A stretch of 64,000 nt of DNA from the NCBI GenBank assembly GCA_030054095.1, contig JASGCO010000005.1:1-64000 (forward strand). The letters are read 5' to 3'. Source of the DNA: Sediminibacterium sp. Its GTDB lineage: Bacteria; Bacteroidota; Bacteroidia; B-17B0; Aurantibacillaceae. The notes beneath the pieces were generated by a model, which was not told the DNA's origin, ran no database searches, and saw only the letters and a program-made list of their open reading frames with translations. Position numbers and translations under genes: made by a program. Positions within the stretch are counted from its first letter, which is position 1. Every line of letters begins with the position of its first letter. Positions 1-10,213 of this stretch are shown piece after piece.

Positions 1-16
1 TACGTTAGCAGAAACG

Positions 17-679
17 TTAAATATTAAGAAAGTGCAGAAACTCGTCCAAACGGTTTTTTAAATCTTTTTCGTAATCGCCGTGGTGGAAAGATGCTTTAAC
101 CATATAATTGTAACGCGCAAACGTTTGTAAAATACTGGAAAGGTTTTCAGTATTTACTTTTAAGGTTACTTCCAGCTTCATGCTGTCAGGGTTAGAAGAA
201 ACGTGCAGGCTTAATATTTTTGCGTCGTTTCCTTCTACAATACTGCCAATTTGCGTAACTGAATAATCATTCTGATTTAGTTCAAGAACAATAACGCCAC
301 CCGGATTCTGGACGGCGGTCATGTTACTCAGATTCTGCACAATTCCCTTTAATGTTATACAACCCTTAAATAATTCTTTCTCATCCAGTACCGGAATCAA
401 CGTAAGATTAAGACCACTCATTAGTTTAACCAAATCGTATGTGTGTTGGTAATGGTGAATAATGGGCTTCAGTAGTTCCAACTTAAGATCTGCTATTGTA
501 TCATCGGGTTTATCGTAATCCAATAAGTCACTCTCTGATACCACACCCAGTAATTCTCTGTTCTTAACTACAGCCAGATGTGACACCTTAAATTGTTCCA
601 TCCAGTCTAATGCCTTTTCTACGGTATCCGTTGTTTTAAGGGGGGGTATTTCTTCTGTTATTAAATCAGATACTATCAT
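17..679 (-). CDS. CBS-domain protein with C-terminal ACT-like region
   Basis: The 220-residue soluble protein has no signal peptide. Residues 1-120 look like a CBS pair: it opens with 'MIVSDLITEEIPPLK', has 'SHLAVVKNRELLGVVSESDLL', and a second half with 'LTLIPVLDE'. Residues about 125-205 ('GGVIVLELNQNDYSVTQIG') read as an ACT-like ligand-binding fold. CBS pairs usually sense adenine nucleotides, so a small-molecule sensing role is inferred, not shown. It is divergent from pdxJ. A TAnnTTTG-like -7 box lies at 691-698 on this strand, about 11 bases upstream of the ATG. Confidence 0.8.
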   Translation of the reverse strand: MIVSDLITEEIPPLKTTDTVEKALDWMEQFKVSHLAVVKNRELLGVVSESDLLDYDKPDDTIADLKLELLKPIIHHYQHTYDLVKLMSGLNLTLIPVLDEKELFKGCITLKGIVQNLSNMTAVQNPGGVIVLELNQNDYSVTQIGSIVEGNDAKILSLHVSSNPDSMKLEVTLKVNTENLSSILQTFARYNYMVKASFHHGDYEKDLKNRLDEFLHFLNI

Positions 680-778
680 TGTAAGTTGCGCAAATTTAGT
701 AAAATATTTAGCTTTACCTTTATAACGAAAAACCTGCTCAATATAGTGTGATTCCGTTACTTTTTATTTGTAAAACCA

Positions 779-1495
779 ATGGCGAAATTAAGCGTAAATA
801 TTAATAAAATAGCAACGCTCCGAAACTCGAGGGGCGGAAATAATCCAAATGTTGTTAAAGTGGCACTTGATCTGGAACGGTTTGGTGCACAAGGCATTAC
901 CGTTCACCCCCGGCCCGATGAACGCCATATAAGGTACTCAGATGTAAGAGAATTAAAACCATTGCTTAATACAGAATTTAATATTGAAGGAAACCCTAAA
1001 GAACAAAAATTTGTTGACCTCGTACTTGAGGTATTGCCTGCACAGGTAACATTGGTTCCTGATGGGCAGGGTCAATTAACCAGTGATCATGGGTGGGATA
1101 CAATTACTAACCAATCTTATCTTCAGGATACAATTGCGCTATTTAAAAGCAAAGGCATACGCACTTCCATTTTTGTTGACCCGGATGAAAAAATGGTAAA
1201 AGGCGCCAAGGCCACGGGAACAGACCGTATTGAACTTTACACAGAGTCGTATGCTCACTTGTACAATAGTGATAAAGAAAGCGCAATCCTTCCATTTGTT
1301 TCTGCCGCTAAAAAAGCTTTTGAACTAGGATTGGGTGTAAACGCGGGCCACGATCTCAGTCTTGAAAATCTGAATTTCTTCTACAAGAACATTCCTCAAT
1401 TGCTTGAGGTCAGCATTGGTCACGCACTTGTTTCGGATGCACTTTATTACGGATTAGAAAACACCGTGCAACTGTACCTTCGGCAATTACAATAA
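779..1495 (+). CDS. pdxJ: Pyridoxine 5'-phosphate synthase
   Basis: PdxJ condenses 1-deoxy-D-xylulose 5-phosphate with 3-amino-2-oxopropyl phosphate to pyridoxine 5'-phosphate, the ring-closing step of the DXP-dependent vitamin B6 route. The 238-residue length is normal for the family. Family signatures are visible: '[13 protein letters not shown]' near the start, '[14 protein letters not shown]' (residues ~40-53), 'EFNIEGNP', '[16 protein letters not shown]', and the C-terminal '[15 protein letters not shown]' loop followed by '[13 protein letters not shown]'. The ATG is 99 bases from the divergent CBS gene. Its last 9 bases overlap the 3' end of the convergent phoH-like gene. Confidence 0.97.
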   Translation: MAKLSVNINKIATLRNSRGGNNPNVVKVALDLERFGAQGITVHPRPDERHIRYSDVRELKPLLNTEFNIEGNPKEQKFVDLVLEVLPAQVTLVPDGQGQLTSDHGWDTITNQSYLQDTIALFKSKGIRTSIFVDPDEKMVKGAKATGTDRIELYTESYAHLYNSDKESAILPFVSAAKKAFELGLGVNAGHDLSLENLNFFYKNIPQLLEVSIGHALVSDALYYGLENTVQLYLRQLQ

Positions 1496-2842
1496 ATCAT
1501 TAGCCAGATTAGCCAGTTCGCTACGTTCACCTTTTTGTAACGTAACATGCGCGTAGAGTGGCTGTCCTTTTACCTTTTCGATAAGATAGCTTAATCCGTT
1601 ACTCTGTGCGTCCAGATAGGGCGTATCAATCTGATAGATATCTCCGGTAAACACAATCTTTGTGTTTTCACCGGCACGGGTAATTATTGTTTTTACTTCG
1701 TGCGGTGTCAGATTTTGTGCTTCATCCACAATAAAGAACACATTACTCAAACTTCGTCCACGTATATAAGCTAAGGGGCACACCACCAATTTTTGCGCCT
1801 CCACCATTTCGTTGAGTTGCTTATGTTCTTTATCCTTTTCGCTGAACAGGCTCCGGATGTATTTCAGGTTATCCCACAGAGGCTCCATGTAAGGATTCAA
1901 TTTACTATTTACATCTCCGGGTAAATAGCCAATGTCTTTATTGCTGAGCGGAACAATTGGTCTGGCGAGATATATCTGGTGATAATTCCTGCGTTGTTCA
2001 AGGGCTCCCGCCAGAGACAATAATGTTTTTCCGGTTCCGGCCACACCTTGTATCGTTACCAGTTTAATATCCGGATTCATAATAGCATCCAATGCAAACG
2101 CCTGTTCTGCATTTTTTGGTATTACACCAAACGCAGCGGTTTTTATTACCCTTTGTAAACTCTCGTCTTCGCTGTTATAACGGGCAAGCACACTCGATGA
2201 ACCGTTTTTGAGAATGTAATAATGATTACTTAGTAAATCGCCCTTTTTCAACACATCTTTCGAAGGGCAGGCGCCACTATTGTATATTGCCGTAATTTTT
2301 TCCTGACTGACTTTTTCTGCCTCGCTCATACCGGTGTATAGTTCGTCAACCGTTTTTATTTTTCCGGTTTCATAATCTTCGGCAATAAGGTTAAGGGATT
2401 TTGCTTTAATGCGCAGGTTTATATCCTTTGTCACTAAAACCACTTTCCGATCAGGGTGATTTTCCGCAACAAATAATGCGGTGTTTAAAATACGATGATC
2501 CGCCTTTTTGTCGTCAAAAATCTTTTCAGCATTTACACGGCTCGAGGCCTGCATTTCTATCTTGAATTTTCCGCGGGTTGGGCCATTTATGGGTGTCCAG
2601 TCCTGCAGGGTGTTTTTACCACTTAACCCATCAATATATCTTGAAAACTCTCGGGCAGCGAAATTTTTGGTGTCATTCCCTTTTTTAAAATTATCCAGTT
2701 CTTCGAGAACAGTAATGGGTATCACTACATCATGCTCCTGAAAATTTTTAATGGCAGTATGATCATAAATAATTACAGATGTATCCAGAACGAAAATCTT
2801 TTTTGGTGTTGTGGTACGCGTTTTAATTGCTTTCTTGGCCAT
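1487..2842 (-). CDS. PhoH family protein: PIN domain fused to PhoH ATPase
   Basis: The 451-residue cytoplasmic protein joins an N-terminal PIN nuclease-like domain (about residues 14-160; acidic residues in 'FVLDTSV' and 'VTKDINLR') to a C-terminal PhoH/SF1-like ATPase domain. Walker A is 'GVAGTGKT' at about residue 266 and Walker B is '[12 protein letters not shown]' near 369. This is the YlaK-type PIN-PhoH (PhoH2-like) architecture; such proteins are RNA-directed helicase/RNase candidates. It converges with pdxJ with a 9-base overlap of stop regions and no room for a terminator between them. Family assignment is firm; substrate is unknown. Confidence 0.93.
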   Translation of the reverse strand: MAKKAIKTRTTTPKKIFVLDTSVIIYDHTAIKNFQEHDVVIPITVLEELDNFKKGNDTKNFAAREFSRYIDGLSGKNTLQDWTPINGPTRGKFKIEMQASSRVNAEKIFDDKKADHRILNTALFVAENHPDRKVVLVTKDINLRIKAKSLNLIAEDYETGKIKTVDELYTGMSEAEKVSQEKITAIYNSGACPSKDVLKKGDLLSNHYYILKNGSSSVLARYNSEDESLQRVIKTAAFGVIPKNAEQAFALDAIMNPDIKLVTIQGVAGTGKTLLSLAGALEQRRNYHQIYLARPIVPLSNKDIGYLPGDVNSKLNPYMEPLWDNLKYIRSLFSEKDKEHKQLNEMVEAQKLVVCPLAYIRGRSLSNVFFIVDEAQNLTPHEVKTIITRAGENTKIVFTGDIYQIDTPYLDAQSNGLSYLIEKVKGQPLYAHVTLQKGERSELANLANDLL

Positions 2843-2978
2843 ACATTTAATGTTTTTCTGTTTATAGTATCTTAAATCTATTTATTTATACTCTGGTTAA
2901 GATTTAAGGTTAATAATATATATAAACAATGTTCTGTTTATTCCATTTTTGTGTATAGATGTTAAATGTTTTGGAGGC

Positions 2979-3009
2979 TTGCTTTTAAATTGGTTTAGGC
3001 CTATATTTA
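2979..3009 (+). promoter_or_regulatory. Putative Bacteroidota promoter upstream of the BNR/T9SS gene
   Basis: TTG at 2979-2981 is followed after 20 bases by TATATTTA at 3002-3009, one mismatch from the TAnnTTTG -7 box. The implied start site is about 14 bases before the ATG at 3029. Pattern match only. Confidence 0.35.
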
Positions 3010-3028
3010 TCGTTCTATAATTTTTACC

Positions 3029-6000
3029 ATGAAAAAAATCGCTGTTCTATTCTTCTTAACCATCCCCCTATTAAATAGTTTTTCCCAGAAGTGGGTAGAA
3101 ATGATGCAGGATCCGAATGCAAATTTCTACGATATTCAGCGGGAATTTAATGCCTACTGGAAAGATCGTCCTTATGAAAGAGGCCGTGGTTACAGGGCCT
3201 TCAGGCGTTGGGAGTGGTTTATGCAGCAGCGGGTGTACCCCAGCGGCGACATGAAACTTGCCTCCCGGAGTTTAGCAATTGAAAAGTATAACGAATATCT
3301 TGCCGAACAATCCACTAATAAAACATCTTCGGCAATGGCCGCTGTTTCTGCCACCACCGCTAACTGGACACCCCTCGGGCCTTTCGGTTCTCCGGTAGGA
3401 GGCGATGCAGGACGTTTACAATGTATTCGTTTTATGCCTGGCAACAGTTCCATTGTTTTTGTTGGAACCGCAGCCGGCGGATTATGGAAAACCACTAACA
3501 ACGGAGCATCGTGGACCACCACCACCGACCAGTTAGCCTCATTAGGTATTGGCGACATAGCCATTGATCCGCAAAACACTAATATAATGTACATTGCTAC
3601 CGGAGACAATGATGCTGGTGACACCTATGCTACTGGCGTGTTGAAAAGCACCAACGGCGGTGTTACATGGAATACAACAGGTTTAACCTGGGCTACCTCT
3701 TTACAAAGAAGACCAGGGCGTTTATTGATTAACCCGCAAAACTCCAATTCTTTATTGTTTGCCTCAAGTGCCGGAATATTCAGATCTCTGGATGGTGGCA
3801 GCAACTGGATGTCTGTTGCCAGCGGTTATTTCAGAGATATGGAATATAAACCCGGTGATACCACCGTGGTTTACGCCGTAACAAATGGTTCCTGTGTGAA
3901 GTCAACAAATGGAGGCGCGTCGTTTGCCGGTGTTACTATTGCTCCATCTTTGAGCGTAAACCGCCTGAGCATTGCTGTAACGCCAGCTAACCCTAACTAC
4001 GTTTACATCTTATGCAGCGCCACCAATAATGGTTTTGGCGGGCTGTACCGCTCCACCAACTCTGCGTCCAGTTTTAGTCTGATGAGTTCCTCTCCCAATA
4101 TTTTTGACTGGAGTACAAATGGCGCTGGTGGCGGACCTAGTGCTGGTCAGGGATGGTACGATATTGCCATTGGCGTATCACCTGTAAACGCAGACTACAT
4201 TGTTGCCGGAGGAGTTAATACTTGGCGGTCAACTAACGGAGGAGTTACTTGGACACTAAACACCCATTGGTATGGTGGTGGTGGAAAGCCTTATGTGCAC
4301 GCGGATCTTCATGATGTTCAATGGACCAGTGGATCTACGATTTACTTAGGGCACGATGGCGGTATTTCTGTTTCTACCAACACCAACAGTACCTGGACAA
4401 CGATTAATGGTAACATGAATATTGCCCAGATATACAGAATGGGACAATCTACAAGCACACCCAGCCTTATTATTACAGGACATCAGGACAATGGAACAAA
4501 TCTTTATAATGGCGCTGGTTGGAGTGAAACCATGGGTGGCGACGGAATGGATTGCTTTGTGTCATGGAATAATAATAGTGTAATGGTCGGATCTCAATAT
4601 GAAGGATCGTTTAACCGCAGTACAAACGGAGGAGCTTCCTGGTCGGGTATTACCAACGGGCTAACGGGTACCGCTGCATGGGTTGCTCCTATAATACAAG
4701 ATCCGGTAAACGCCAATACATTTTATTGTGGTTACGAGCGGGTTTATAAATCCACCAATCAAGGCACAACTTGGACTGCTTTAGGAACCGGTAATCTTGG
4801 CACCATTAATCATATTGCGGTTGCCCCATCCAATAATAATGTTATTTATGCTTCTGCGGGCGCCGGTATTTTTAAGAGCACAAATGGAGGCGCGAGTTGG
4901 GGTAGTATTGCTGCCGGATTGCCTAATTTAACCATTACACGAATTGCTGTTGACAATCAAAATGAAAATAATGTCTGGATTACCTTCTCCGGCTTTTCTT
5001 CCGGTAACAAGGTGTTTGAATCAAATAACGGCGGCTCTACCTGGACCAATTACTCTAATGGCTTACCAAATATCCCGGCTAATTGTATTGTTCATAAAAA
5101 GAATAGTCCAAAAGTTTTATATGTGGGTACCGATGTTGGCGTATATTACCGCGAAGCAAGCATGAGTTCGTGGATGCCTTATTTTCAGGGACTTCCGAAT
5201 GTAGTAGTTGCTGATCTGGAAATTTATTACCCAACCAACAAGTTGCGTGCTGCAACTTACGGCCGCGGTGTTTGGGAAACAGATCTTTACAGCAATCCTT
5301 CTGCCGCTCCTAATGCCTACTTCTCCGGATTATATTCTTCGGCCTGTATCAATCTTCCGTTCTCTTTGGTAGATGGCTCATCCAACAATCCAACATCGTG
5401 GCAATGGAATTTTCAGGGGGCATCTATCTCCAGTTCAACGCTTCAAAACCCTTCTGTAACTTATACTGCCACAGGAACTTATACCGCTTCGCTTATTGCA
5501 ACAAACGGTAATGGTGCCAGCTCTCCTTACGTTGCAACCATAACGGTTAGTGGGCCGCCAACTGCGGCAGCCAACAATCCTACGGTTTGCGGAAATCAAA
5601 GTGGGATTATTACCTTAACGACAAACGCTACAACTGTTGCCTGGTCTAACAGCGCCACCGGAAGCGTTGTTTCAGTCAGTGGCGCAAACAATACCGTGTT
5701 TACGTATACCGCCTCCATTGGAGCGTGTAATACAACCGGAAACGCTACACTTTTTGTGTCGCAGGCTCCTGCTATACCAAGCGTTTTGGTAAATGGTAAT
5801 ATTTTAAGCAGTTCTGTTACGGCACCTTTATACCAATGGTACCTTAACGGCAGTGTTATTCCAGGAGCTACTTCCCAAACCTATCAGCCAACCGCCAGTG
5901 GGTGGTACAGTGTGTGGCTGGATAATGGTACCGGTTGTTCTTCCTCATCACAGTCGGTTTATTATGATATTACCACAGATATAAACGAAGCGTTCATGCT

Positions 6001-6250
6001 TATTTCTTCTTTACAGATTGCACCGAATCCTGTAAAAGAAAACATGCTGGTTCAATTCTCTGCTATTTCTGAAAACTTGATCAGTTATAAAATTGTGAAT
6101 ATTTTGGGACAGGAAGTTAAACGCGGTCAGTTAAAAAACACTTCTTCTGAACCTGCACAAATAAACCTTGATGGTTTGGCTAACGGAACCTATGATATTT
6201 CCTTTTCTGTTGGTAAAGCCAGTAAATCGTACAAGTTTATTAAAAATTAA
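3029..6250 (+). CDS. Secreted BNR/VPS10-like beta-propeller protein with PKD and T9SS sorting domain
   Basis: The 1073-residue protein starts with a signal peptide ending near 'LLNSFSQ'. Residues ~115-750 contain many 'STNGG..W' and 'IFKSTNGGASW' motifs, the Asp-box/BNR (sortilin VPS10-like) signature of large beta-propellers. A PKD-like domain ('PTSWQWNFQGASI') is near residue 790, then an Ig-like segment. The end ('LQIAPNPVKENMLVQFS', 'LANGTYDISFSV') is a type A T9SS C-terminal sorting domain, so export and surface attachment by T9SS are expected. No glycosidase or protease catalytic motif was recognised. A strong bidirectional terminator follows. Confidence 0.9.
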   Translation: MKKIAVLFFLTIPLLNSFSQKWVEMMQDPNANFYDIQREFNAYWKDRPYERGRGYRAFRRWEWFMQQRVYPSGDMKLASRSLAIEKYNEYLAEQSTNKTSSAMAAVSATTANWTPLGPFGSPVGGDAGRLQCIRFMPGNSSIVFVGTAAGGLWKTTNNGASWTTTTDQLASLGIGDIAIDPQNTNIMYIATGDNDAGDTYATGVLKSTNGGVTWNTTGLTWATSLQRRPGRLLINPQNSNSLLFASSAGIFRSLDGGSNWMSVASGYFRDMEYKPGDTTVVYAVTNGSCVKSTNGGASFAGVTIAPSLSVNRLSIAVTPANPNYVYILCSATNNGFGGLYRSTNSASSFSLMSSSPNIFDWSTNGAGGGPSAGQGWYDIAIGVSPVNADYIVAGGVNTWRSTNGGVTWTLNTHWYGGGGKPYVHADLHDVQWTSGSTIYLGHDGGISVSTNTNSTWTTINGNMNIAQIYRMGQSTSTPSLIITGHQDNGTNLYNGAGWSETMGGDGMDCFVSWNNNSVMVGSQYEGSFNRSTNGGASWSGITNGLTGTAAWVAPIIQDPVNANTFYCGYERVYKSTNQGTTWTALGTGNLGTINHIAVAPSNNNVIYASAGAGIFKSTNGGASWGSIAAGLPNLTITRIAVDNQNENNVWITFSGFSSGNKVFESNNGGSTWTNYSNGLPNIPANCIVHKKNSPKVLYVGTDVGVYYREASMSSWMPYFQGLPNVVVADLEIYYPTNKLRAATYGRGVWETDLYSNPSAAPNAYFSGLYSSACINLPFSLVDGSSNNPTSWQWNFQGASISSSTLQNPSVTYTATGTYTASLIATNGNGASSPYVATITVSGPPTAAANNPTVCGNQSGIITLTTNATTVAWSNSATGSVVSVSGANNTVFTYTASIGACNTTGNATLFVSQAPAIPSVLVNGNILSSSVTAPLYQWYLNGSVIPGATSQTYQPTASGWYSVWLDNGTGCSSSSQSVYYDITTDINEAFMLISSLQIAPNPVKENMLVQFSAISENLISYKIVNILGQEVKRGQLKNTSSEPAQINLDGLANGTYDISFSVGKASKSYKFIKN

Positions 6251-6269
6251 TCCTTCATCCATTTCCATT

Positions 6270-6298
6270 AAAAAAGGGATCCTTCCGGATCCCTTTTT
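6270..6298. terminator. Bidirectional rho-independent terminator
   Basis: GGGATCC (6276-6282), loop TTCC, GGATCCC (6287-6293) form a perfect 7-bp stem, flanked by A-run 6270-6275 and T-run 6294-6298. It lies between two convergent genes (ends at 6250 and 6363) and can terminate both. Confidence 0.88.
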
Positions 6299-6362
6299 GC
6301 GTTATATCTGATAATTTGCGTTTCGCAACACCATGTAAAAGCACGCGTGTACTTCTCTGTTT

Positions 6363-7955
6363 CTATTTTTCAAAAACCATTTGTTTTGTTGCCAAAATTT
6401 CTCCTTCCAAGGTCATTAAGCTATATAAGTAAATTCCTGCATTTGGTAAATCACTTTTGGTAATTTGAACATCTCCGTTTCCTCTAAGATCAGAGAATTC
6501 TTTAAGTTTTTTACCGGTAAGGTCCGTAAGAACAATTTTATATGCCTGATCGTTTTTAAATGCAAAACTAATGGTTGTTACTTCGTTAAAAGGGTTTGGC
6601 TTGTTTTGAAAAAACTGATCGTTAAAACTTCCGGTACCACCTGAAGTCATAATGCCTTTGCGTTCCAGTTCTTTCAACAACTCATTATTCTCTGATTTTA
6701 GACTGTTGATTTCCTGTTTTAAAGCCGAAACTACACCGTTCATTTCCTGCATGCCTTTTGTTAATATTGGGATGAGCATTACATAATTTACTGCTTTGAA
6801 CCCGTTATTTAAATCTACAACATGCGTTGGCAATACCTTTTCCATTTCCTGTGCAATAAAGCCATATTGCTTATAGGTAGGCAATCCCATTTCAGCATAC
6901 TCGTCGGCTTTGTAGTTATACGTTACGGGATTCAGACGATTAATAATCTCCAGACTGTTTTGCATATTTACGATCTCCTTTTTTAAGCGGCTATCTGACG
7001 GACTTAAAACCACACCGGTAGATAAGTTTCCGTTTATTTCCAATAATCCTGTACCATTATTAATGCTGTATCTTGCCACAGTAAAACGGTCGTTAGATGG
7101 TGTGGCGCTAGGAACGTTCCCATTACGGAATTGTACTAAAAGTCCGTTATTACTGTTAAACCCTAGTGTGTTTGGCGCAAGGGTTGTTGTTCCGTCCTGC
7201 CAGGTAAGAGAAACGTCTTTAATGCTTCCCGATGAACGTTCCTGAACGGTAAGGTCGCCCGCGTAATTATTCCATTGTGCTCTGAAACCATACGAGTTAA
7301 ATCCAGGCTGAGAAGACGGTCTTGTGCCCAATGACAACCACTTGTTAGCTGCCCCCGAAGCGACAGATTCTCCAAAATTTCCCAAACTGACCAGGCCAAT
7401 ATTATCCGGATTAGGAACACTGCCGCAGGAAGCAGAGACACTTCCTCCGCCACGAACCAATAATTTTGGCAGGAATGAAATGCCGGAAGGTGAAAACGGT
7501 GCCTCACCAATAAATACCCTTCCTACATTAGATGCTCCTGCATATCCTGGCACATCTACTGATGGTTGCATAAAAATATTTCTGGCCGCCTGATACATGT
7601 CAGAGCCGGATGTTCCGGTAGTTGTACATCCCGGAGAAGCGTAAAGCCCAAGTGTTGATTTTTGAGCCTGCATGTAAGATGTTCCGGCAATGTTGGTATT
7701 AATGGCCATTTGTCCCAAAGTTCCCCTGAATGTAGTGTTGTAGGTTGCTCCATCAAACACCGCACGTTCTATACTATTTGTAAACACACCAAAAGATGTT
7801 TTCCCGGCGGCAGAAAGATTAGATGTTCCAATCGTATTTGCCTGAAGTGCTGTTACGGTATTGAGTCCAAGATTCCACTGTTGAGCCAGTGATGTTGCTG
7901 TACAGAGCGTAGCTATCGCAAACGCAACTGTTGTTTGGGTAAAAGTTGTTTTCAT
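6363..7955 (-). CDS. Secreted fibre-like protein with S74 intramolecular chaperone and T9SS domain
   Basis: The 530-residue protein has a signal peptide (cleavage near 'CTATSLAQQ') and a low-complexity Gly/Ser/Asn-rich body. A Peptidase_S74-like (endosialidase chaperone) segment occupies residues ~325-430: 'SDSRLKKEIVNMQNSLEII', 'YGFIAQEMEKVLP', 'VNYVMLIPILTKGMQEM'. A short coiled coil follows ('EINSLKSENNELLKELE'). The C-terminus ('QNKPNPFNEVTTISF' ... 'GIYLYSLM') is a T9SS type A sorting domain. In phage tail fibres S74 domains drive trimerisation and self-cleave; here a trimeric surface fibre is inferred. Confidence 0.88.
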   Translation of the reverse strand: MKTTFTQTTVAFAIATLCTATSLAQQWNLGLNTVTALQANTIGTSNLSAAGKTSFGVFTNSIERAVFDGATYNTTFRGTLGQMAINTNIAGTSYMQAQKSTLGLYASPGCTTTGTSGSDMYQAARNIFMQPSVDVPGYAGASNVGRVFIGEAPFSPSGISFLPKLLVRGGGSVSASCGSVPNPDNIGLVSLGNFGESVASGAANKWLSLGTRPSSQPGFNSYGFRAQWNNYAGDLTVQERSSGSIKDVSLTWQDGTTTLAPNTLGFNSNNGLLVQFRNGNVPSATPSNDRFTVARYSINNGTGLLEINGNLSTGVVLSPSDSRLKKEIVNMQNSLEIINRLNPVTYNYKADEYAEMGLPTYKQYGFIAQEMEKVLPTHVVDLNNGFKAVNYVMLIPILTKGMQEMNGVVSALKQEINSLKSENNELLKELERKGIMTSGGTGSFNDQFFQNKPNPFNEVTTISFAFKNDQAYKIVLTDLTGKKLKEFSDLRGNGDVQITKSDLPNAGIYLYSLMTLEGEILATKQMVFEK

Positions 7956-8033
7956 GTGTTGTATAAGTTGTATACCTTATTAAACACAGTTACCGTTTAA
8001 TTGTTCAGGCGATTACAAAAAATATTTTTCCCA

Positions 8034-9521
8034 CTATTGGTGTGGTTGCAGCTTCCTTTCCAGGTCTATTTGTTCATCTCCTTGCCGATAGGGTAAATAC
8101 GAAAAAATAAACTGAAACATCTCCTCCGTCGTTCTCATGCTTTCTATTCCGTTGCCATAGGTAATCGTCCGTGCCGGATGAAAAGGGTTAAATGGGTTGG
8201 CGGCCGTATTATCAAACGTGCCATATACATGAATGGTTGTATTTGCTTCAATTTTAACCGGGTGCTTATAGGTATAATAGTATTGCCATCTAAAGTCCCA
8301 TTTGTTTAGCCGGATAAGCGGAATCGTGTCTCCGTTCGGTTTAATGGCAAAGGCCCAAAAACTTTTTCCAATCAGGTGCATGTGCGGATTTACAGACAGT
8401 ATGGAGATTGGGTTAGCAATTGTTGCTTTTGTGTGAAACGTTTTAACTGTATTAGCAGGAATAATCAACTCGGGCTCAACAGGCGATATACCAAACGTTC
8501 CTAATTGCGTTTCACTGATCGGTCGCTCTATTGGTTGCTTTCTGAAAAACACATTTATATAACTGCTGTCCAGCACATCGTTGTTACTGGGACCATAATG
8601 CACGCTTTTAAGTAAAAAAACACCTTTTCTTTTCAGTTTATACCCTCCTATTTCGGCCGGATACACCGGCGGAGTGTAACCAGGTAAATAATAAATGGTA
8701 TTGGGTGTCAGGGTCGGGAGCCGGGGCGCTGCGCCATCGGTATAAGGCAAACCCATGTCTTTGAAAACCGACTCGTAGCTCCCGTTTGTATCATCGTTCC
8801 ATGCTTTACCTGTAAAATAATTGGTTTCTCTGTTTTCATCGTAACTCAGCGTGTGTCCGTTTACATGATGTACCAGTTTTTTTTGGTGCGGAACAAATTC
8901 AATAAAATCTACTAATGTATCTGTTTTAAGTTCATACGGAAATTTTACAATTATAAACGCGTCGGTTCCATTTCCCTTTATTTTAACCGGTTCTATTGGC
9001 CTTATCACCATATCCGGTTTCCCAAACCAAGAACTATCATTAAACACAGGTAACGGTGGCTCTGTGCCAGCTGTTCCCTGCTTACATCCATTATCAACCC
9101 AATTACGGATCATTTCAATTTGTTCTTCAGACAGGCGGCGTTCGTTGGCAAAATGTGTGTACTCCGCGTCGGCAGGCCACGGTGGCATGTAGCGTGTACC
9201 TGTTACAAATTTTATCTGCTTTGCTCTTTTTTTTGCGTCGTTATACGTCAGCAATTCAAATGGTCCGCTTTGTCCTTTCCGATGGCAAGGGGTGCAATTC
9301 TGATAAATGAGCGGAGCAATGTGTTCATTAAACGTAACAGATGATGGTGCTATTTTAACTGACTGGTTTACGGTTTTCTCTTCTTTATTGCCCGAACAGG
9401 AAATAAGAGACAGACAGATTATCCATAAGCACAGCCGTTTTCCGGCACGTACAAGTATAATTCTGCTCACGCACACAGGATTATCGAGAATTAGTAGTTG
9501 TAATAAGGACTTATCATCCAA
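8034..9521 (-). CDS. Lipoprotein with c-type heme site and PHM-like copper monooxygenase-type C-terminus
   Basis: A single c-type heme motif 'NCTPCH' sits near residue 73, followed by 'TRYMPPWPAD', a plausible distal Met region. The C-terminal half shows a copper type II ascorbate-dependent monooxygenase-like (PHM/DBH) pattern: 'NPHMHLIGKS', then 'TTEEMF'. The lipobox 'SLISC' suggests outer-membrane or periplasmic anchoring. The ATG at 9521 overlaps the DUF420 gene by 31 bases and gives an odd N-terminus; a GTG at 9470 gives a cleaner lipoprotein signal 20 bases after the DUF420 stop and is my preferred start. Redox role inferred; substrate unknown. Confidence 0.82.
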   Translation of the reverse strand: MDDKSLLQLLILDNPVCVSRIILVRAGKRLCLWIICLSLISCSGNKEEKTVNQSVKIAPSSVTFNEHIAPLIYQNCTPCHRKGQSGPFELLTYNDAKKRAKQIKFVTGTRYMPPWPADAEYTHFANERRLSEEQIEMIRNWVDNGCKQGTAGTEPPLPVFNDSSWFGKPDMVIRPIEPVKIKGNGTDAFIIVKFPYELKTDTLVDFIEFVPHQKKLVHHVNGHTLSYDENRETNYFTGKAWNDDTNGSYESVFKDMGLPYTDGAAPRLPTLTPNTIYYLPGYTPPVYPAEIGGYKLKRKGVFLLKSVHYGPSNNDVLDSSYINVFFRKQPIERPISETQLGTFGISPVEPELIIPANTVKTFHTKATIANPISILSVNPHMHLIGKSFWAFAIKPNGDTIPLIRLNKWDFRWQYYYTYKHPVKIEANTTIHVYGTFDNTAANPFNPFHPARTITYGNGIESMRTTEEMFQFIFSYLPYRQGDEQIDLERKLQPHQ

Positions 9522-10081
9522 TACACCAAAACGCCGGTAACCGTTACATACAACCAGACAGGATAGCTGAACCGTGTTAATTTGCGGTGTTTCTCCCGCT
9601 GATCAGTTAAGCCATAATAAAAACTTAACAATACCATTGGCAATACTACTACAGCAAGAAAAATATGCGACAAGAGTAAAACAAGGTAAAGTGGTTTTAT
9701 TCCGCCCACCAATGCGCTTTCTTCGGGGCTCATAAGTCCATCGTGGTTACTATCGCCATACTTTGTGTCGGGAATAAAATAATGCGCGGTAACGTACGAG
9801 ATAAGAAACAGAGCGCTTAAAATAAAAGCTGTTATGTTCAGTTTTTTATGCAGCTCTATTTTACGTTGCTTAATGGCTAGCAACGAAAGAACGAGTAAGA
9901 CACTACAGGTTCCGTTTAAGATGGCATTAAGCTTTGGCAATTTATAAATAAACGCGGGGAATGTCTCCGGGTGTGGAATCCATTTCTGGTTAAGCACAAT
10001 TACAACCGCGCAAATCGCTATTGTTGTAACATAGATAATTTGCTTTACTTTTTTTTCATTTGAGGAGATGAACTGAGCCAT
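9491..10081 (-). CDS. DUF420 membrane protein with EF-hand-like loop
   Basis: The 196-residue integral membrane protein has about five hydrophobic helices. The pattern 'FPAFIYKLPKLNAILNGTC' and 'HKKLNITAFILSALFLIS' matches DUF420 (YozB-like), a family often near cytochrome oxidase assembly genes. The loop before the fourth helix contains 'DSNHDGLMSPEE', an EF-hand-like Ca-binding pattern which I recall in other Bacteroidota members. It lies directly upstream of, and is probably co-transcribed with, the heme/monooxygenase lipoprotein, suggesting a shared envelope redox function (inference). Confidence 0.85.
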   Translation of the reverse strand: MAQFISSNEKKVKQIIYVTTIAICAVVIVLNQKWIPHPETFPAFIYKLPKLNAILNGTCSVLLVLSLLAIKQRKIELHKKLNITAFILSALFLISYVTAHYFIPDTKYGDSNHDGLMSPEESALVGGIKPLYLVLLLSHIFLAVVVLPMVLLSFYYGLTDQREKHRKLTRFSYPVWLYVTVTGVLVYWMISPYYNY

Positions 10082-10097
10082 TGAAAATTAGTTTATG

Positions 10098-10105
10098 CAA
10101 AAATA
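10098..10105 (-). promoter_or_regulatory. Putative -7 box for the DUF420 gene
   Basis: On the minus strand this reads TATTTTTG, an exact TAnnTTTG match about 17 bases before the ATG at 10081. No exact TTTG was found at the -33 spacing. Confidence 0.3.
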
Positions 10106-10213
10106 CTTTTAATACTTATATCCCTTCTAAAAATACGCTAATAAAATCAGCCTCTTTATTTTAAGCAGAAATTCATGTGCTGTCCTCTGTGGTTTTCCGG
10201 GATACTGGTATAT

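Noticed and set aside
1487..1495. 9-base overlap of convergent pdxJ and phoH-like genes as a regulatory device
   Set aside because: Short 3' overlaps of convergent genes are common in compact genomes; nothing else supports regulation here.
3190..3624. 144-codon minus-strand open frame opposite the BNR protein
   Set aside because: Antisense shadow of a gene with clear signal peptide and domain structure on the plus strand.
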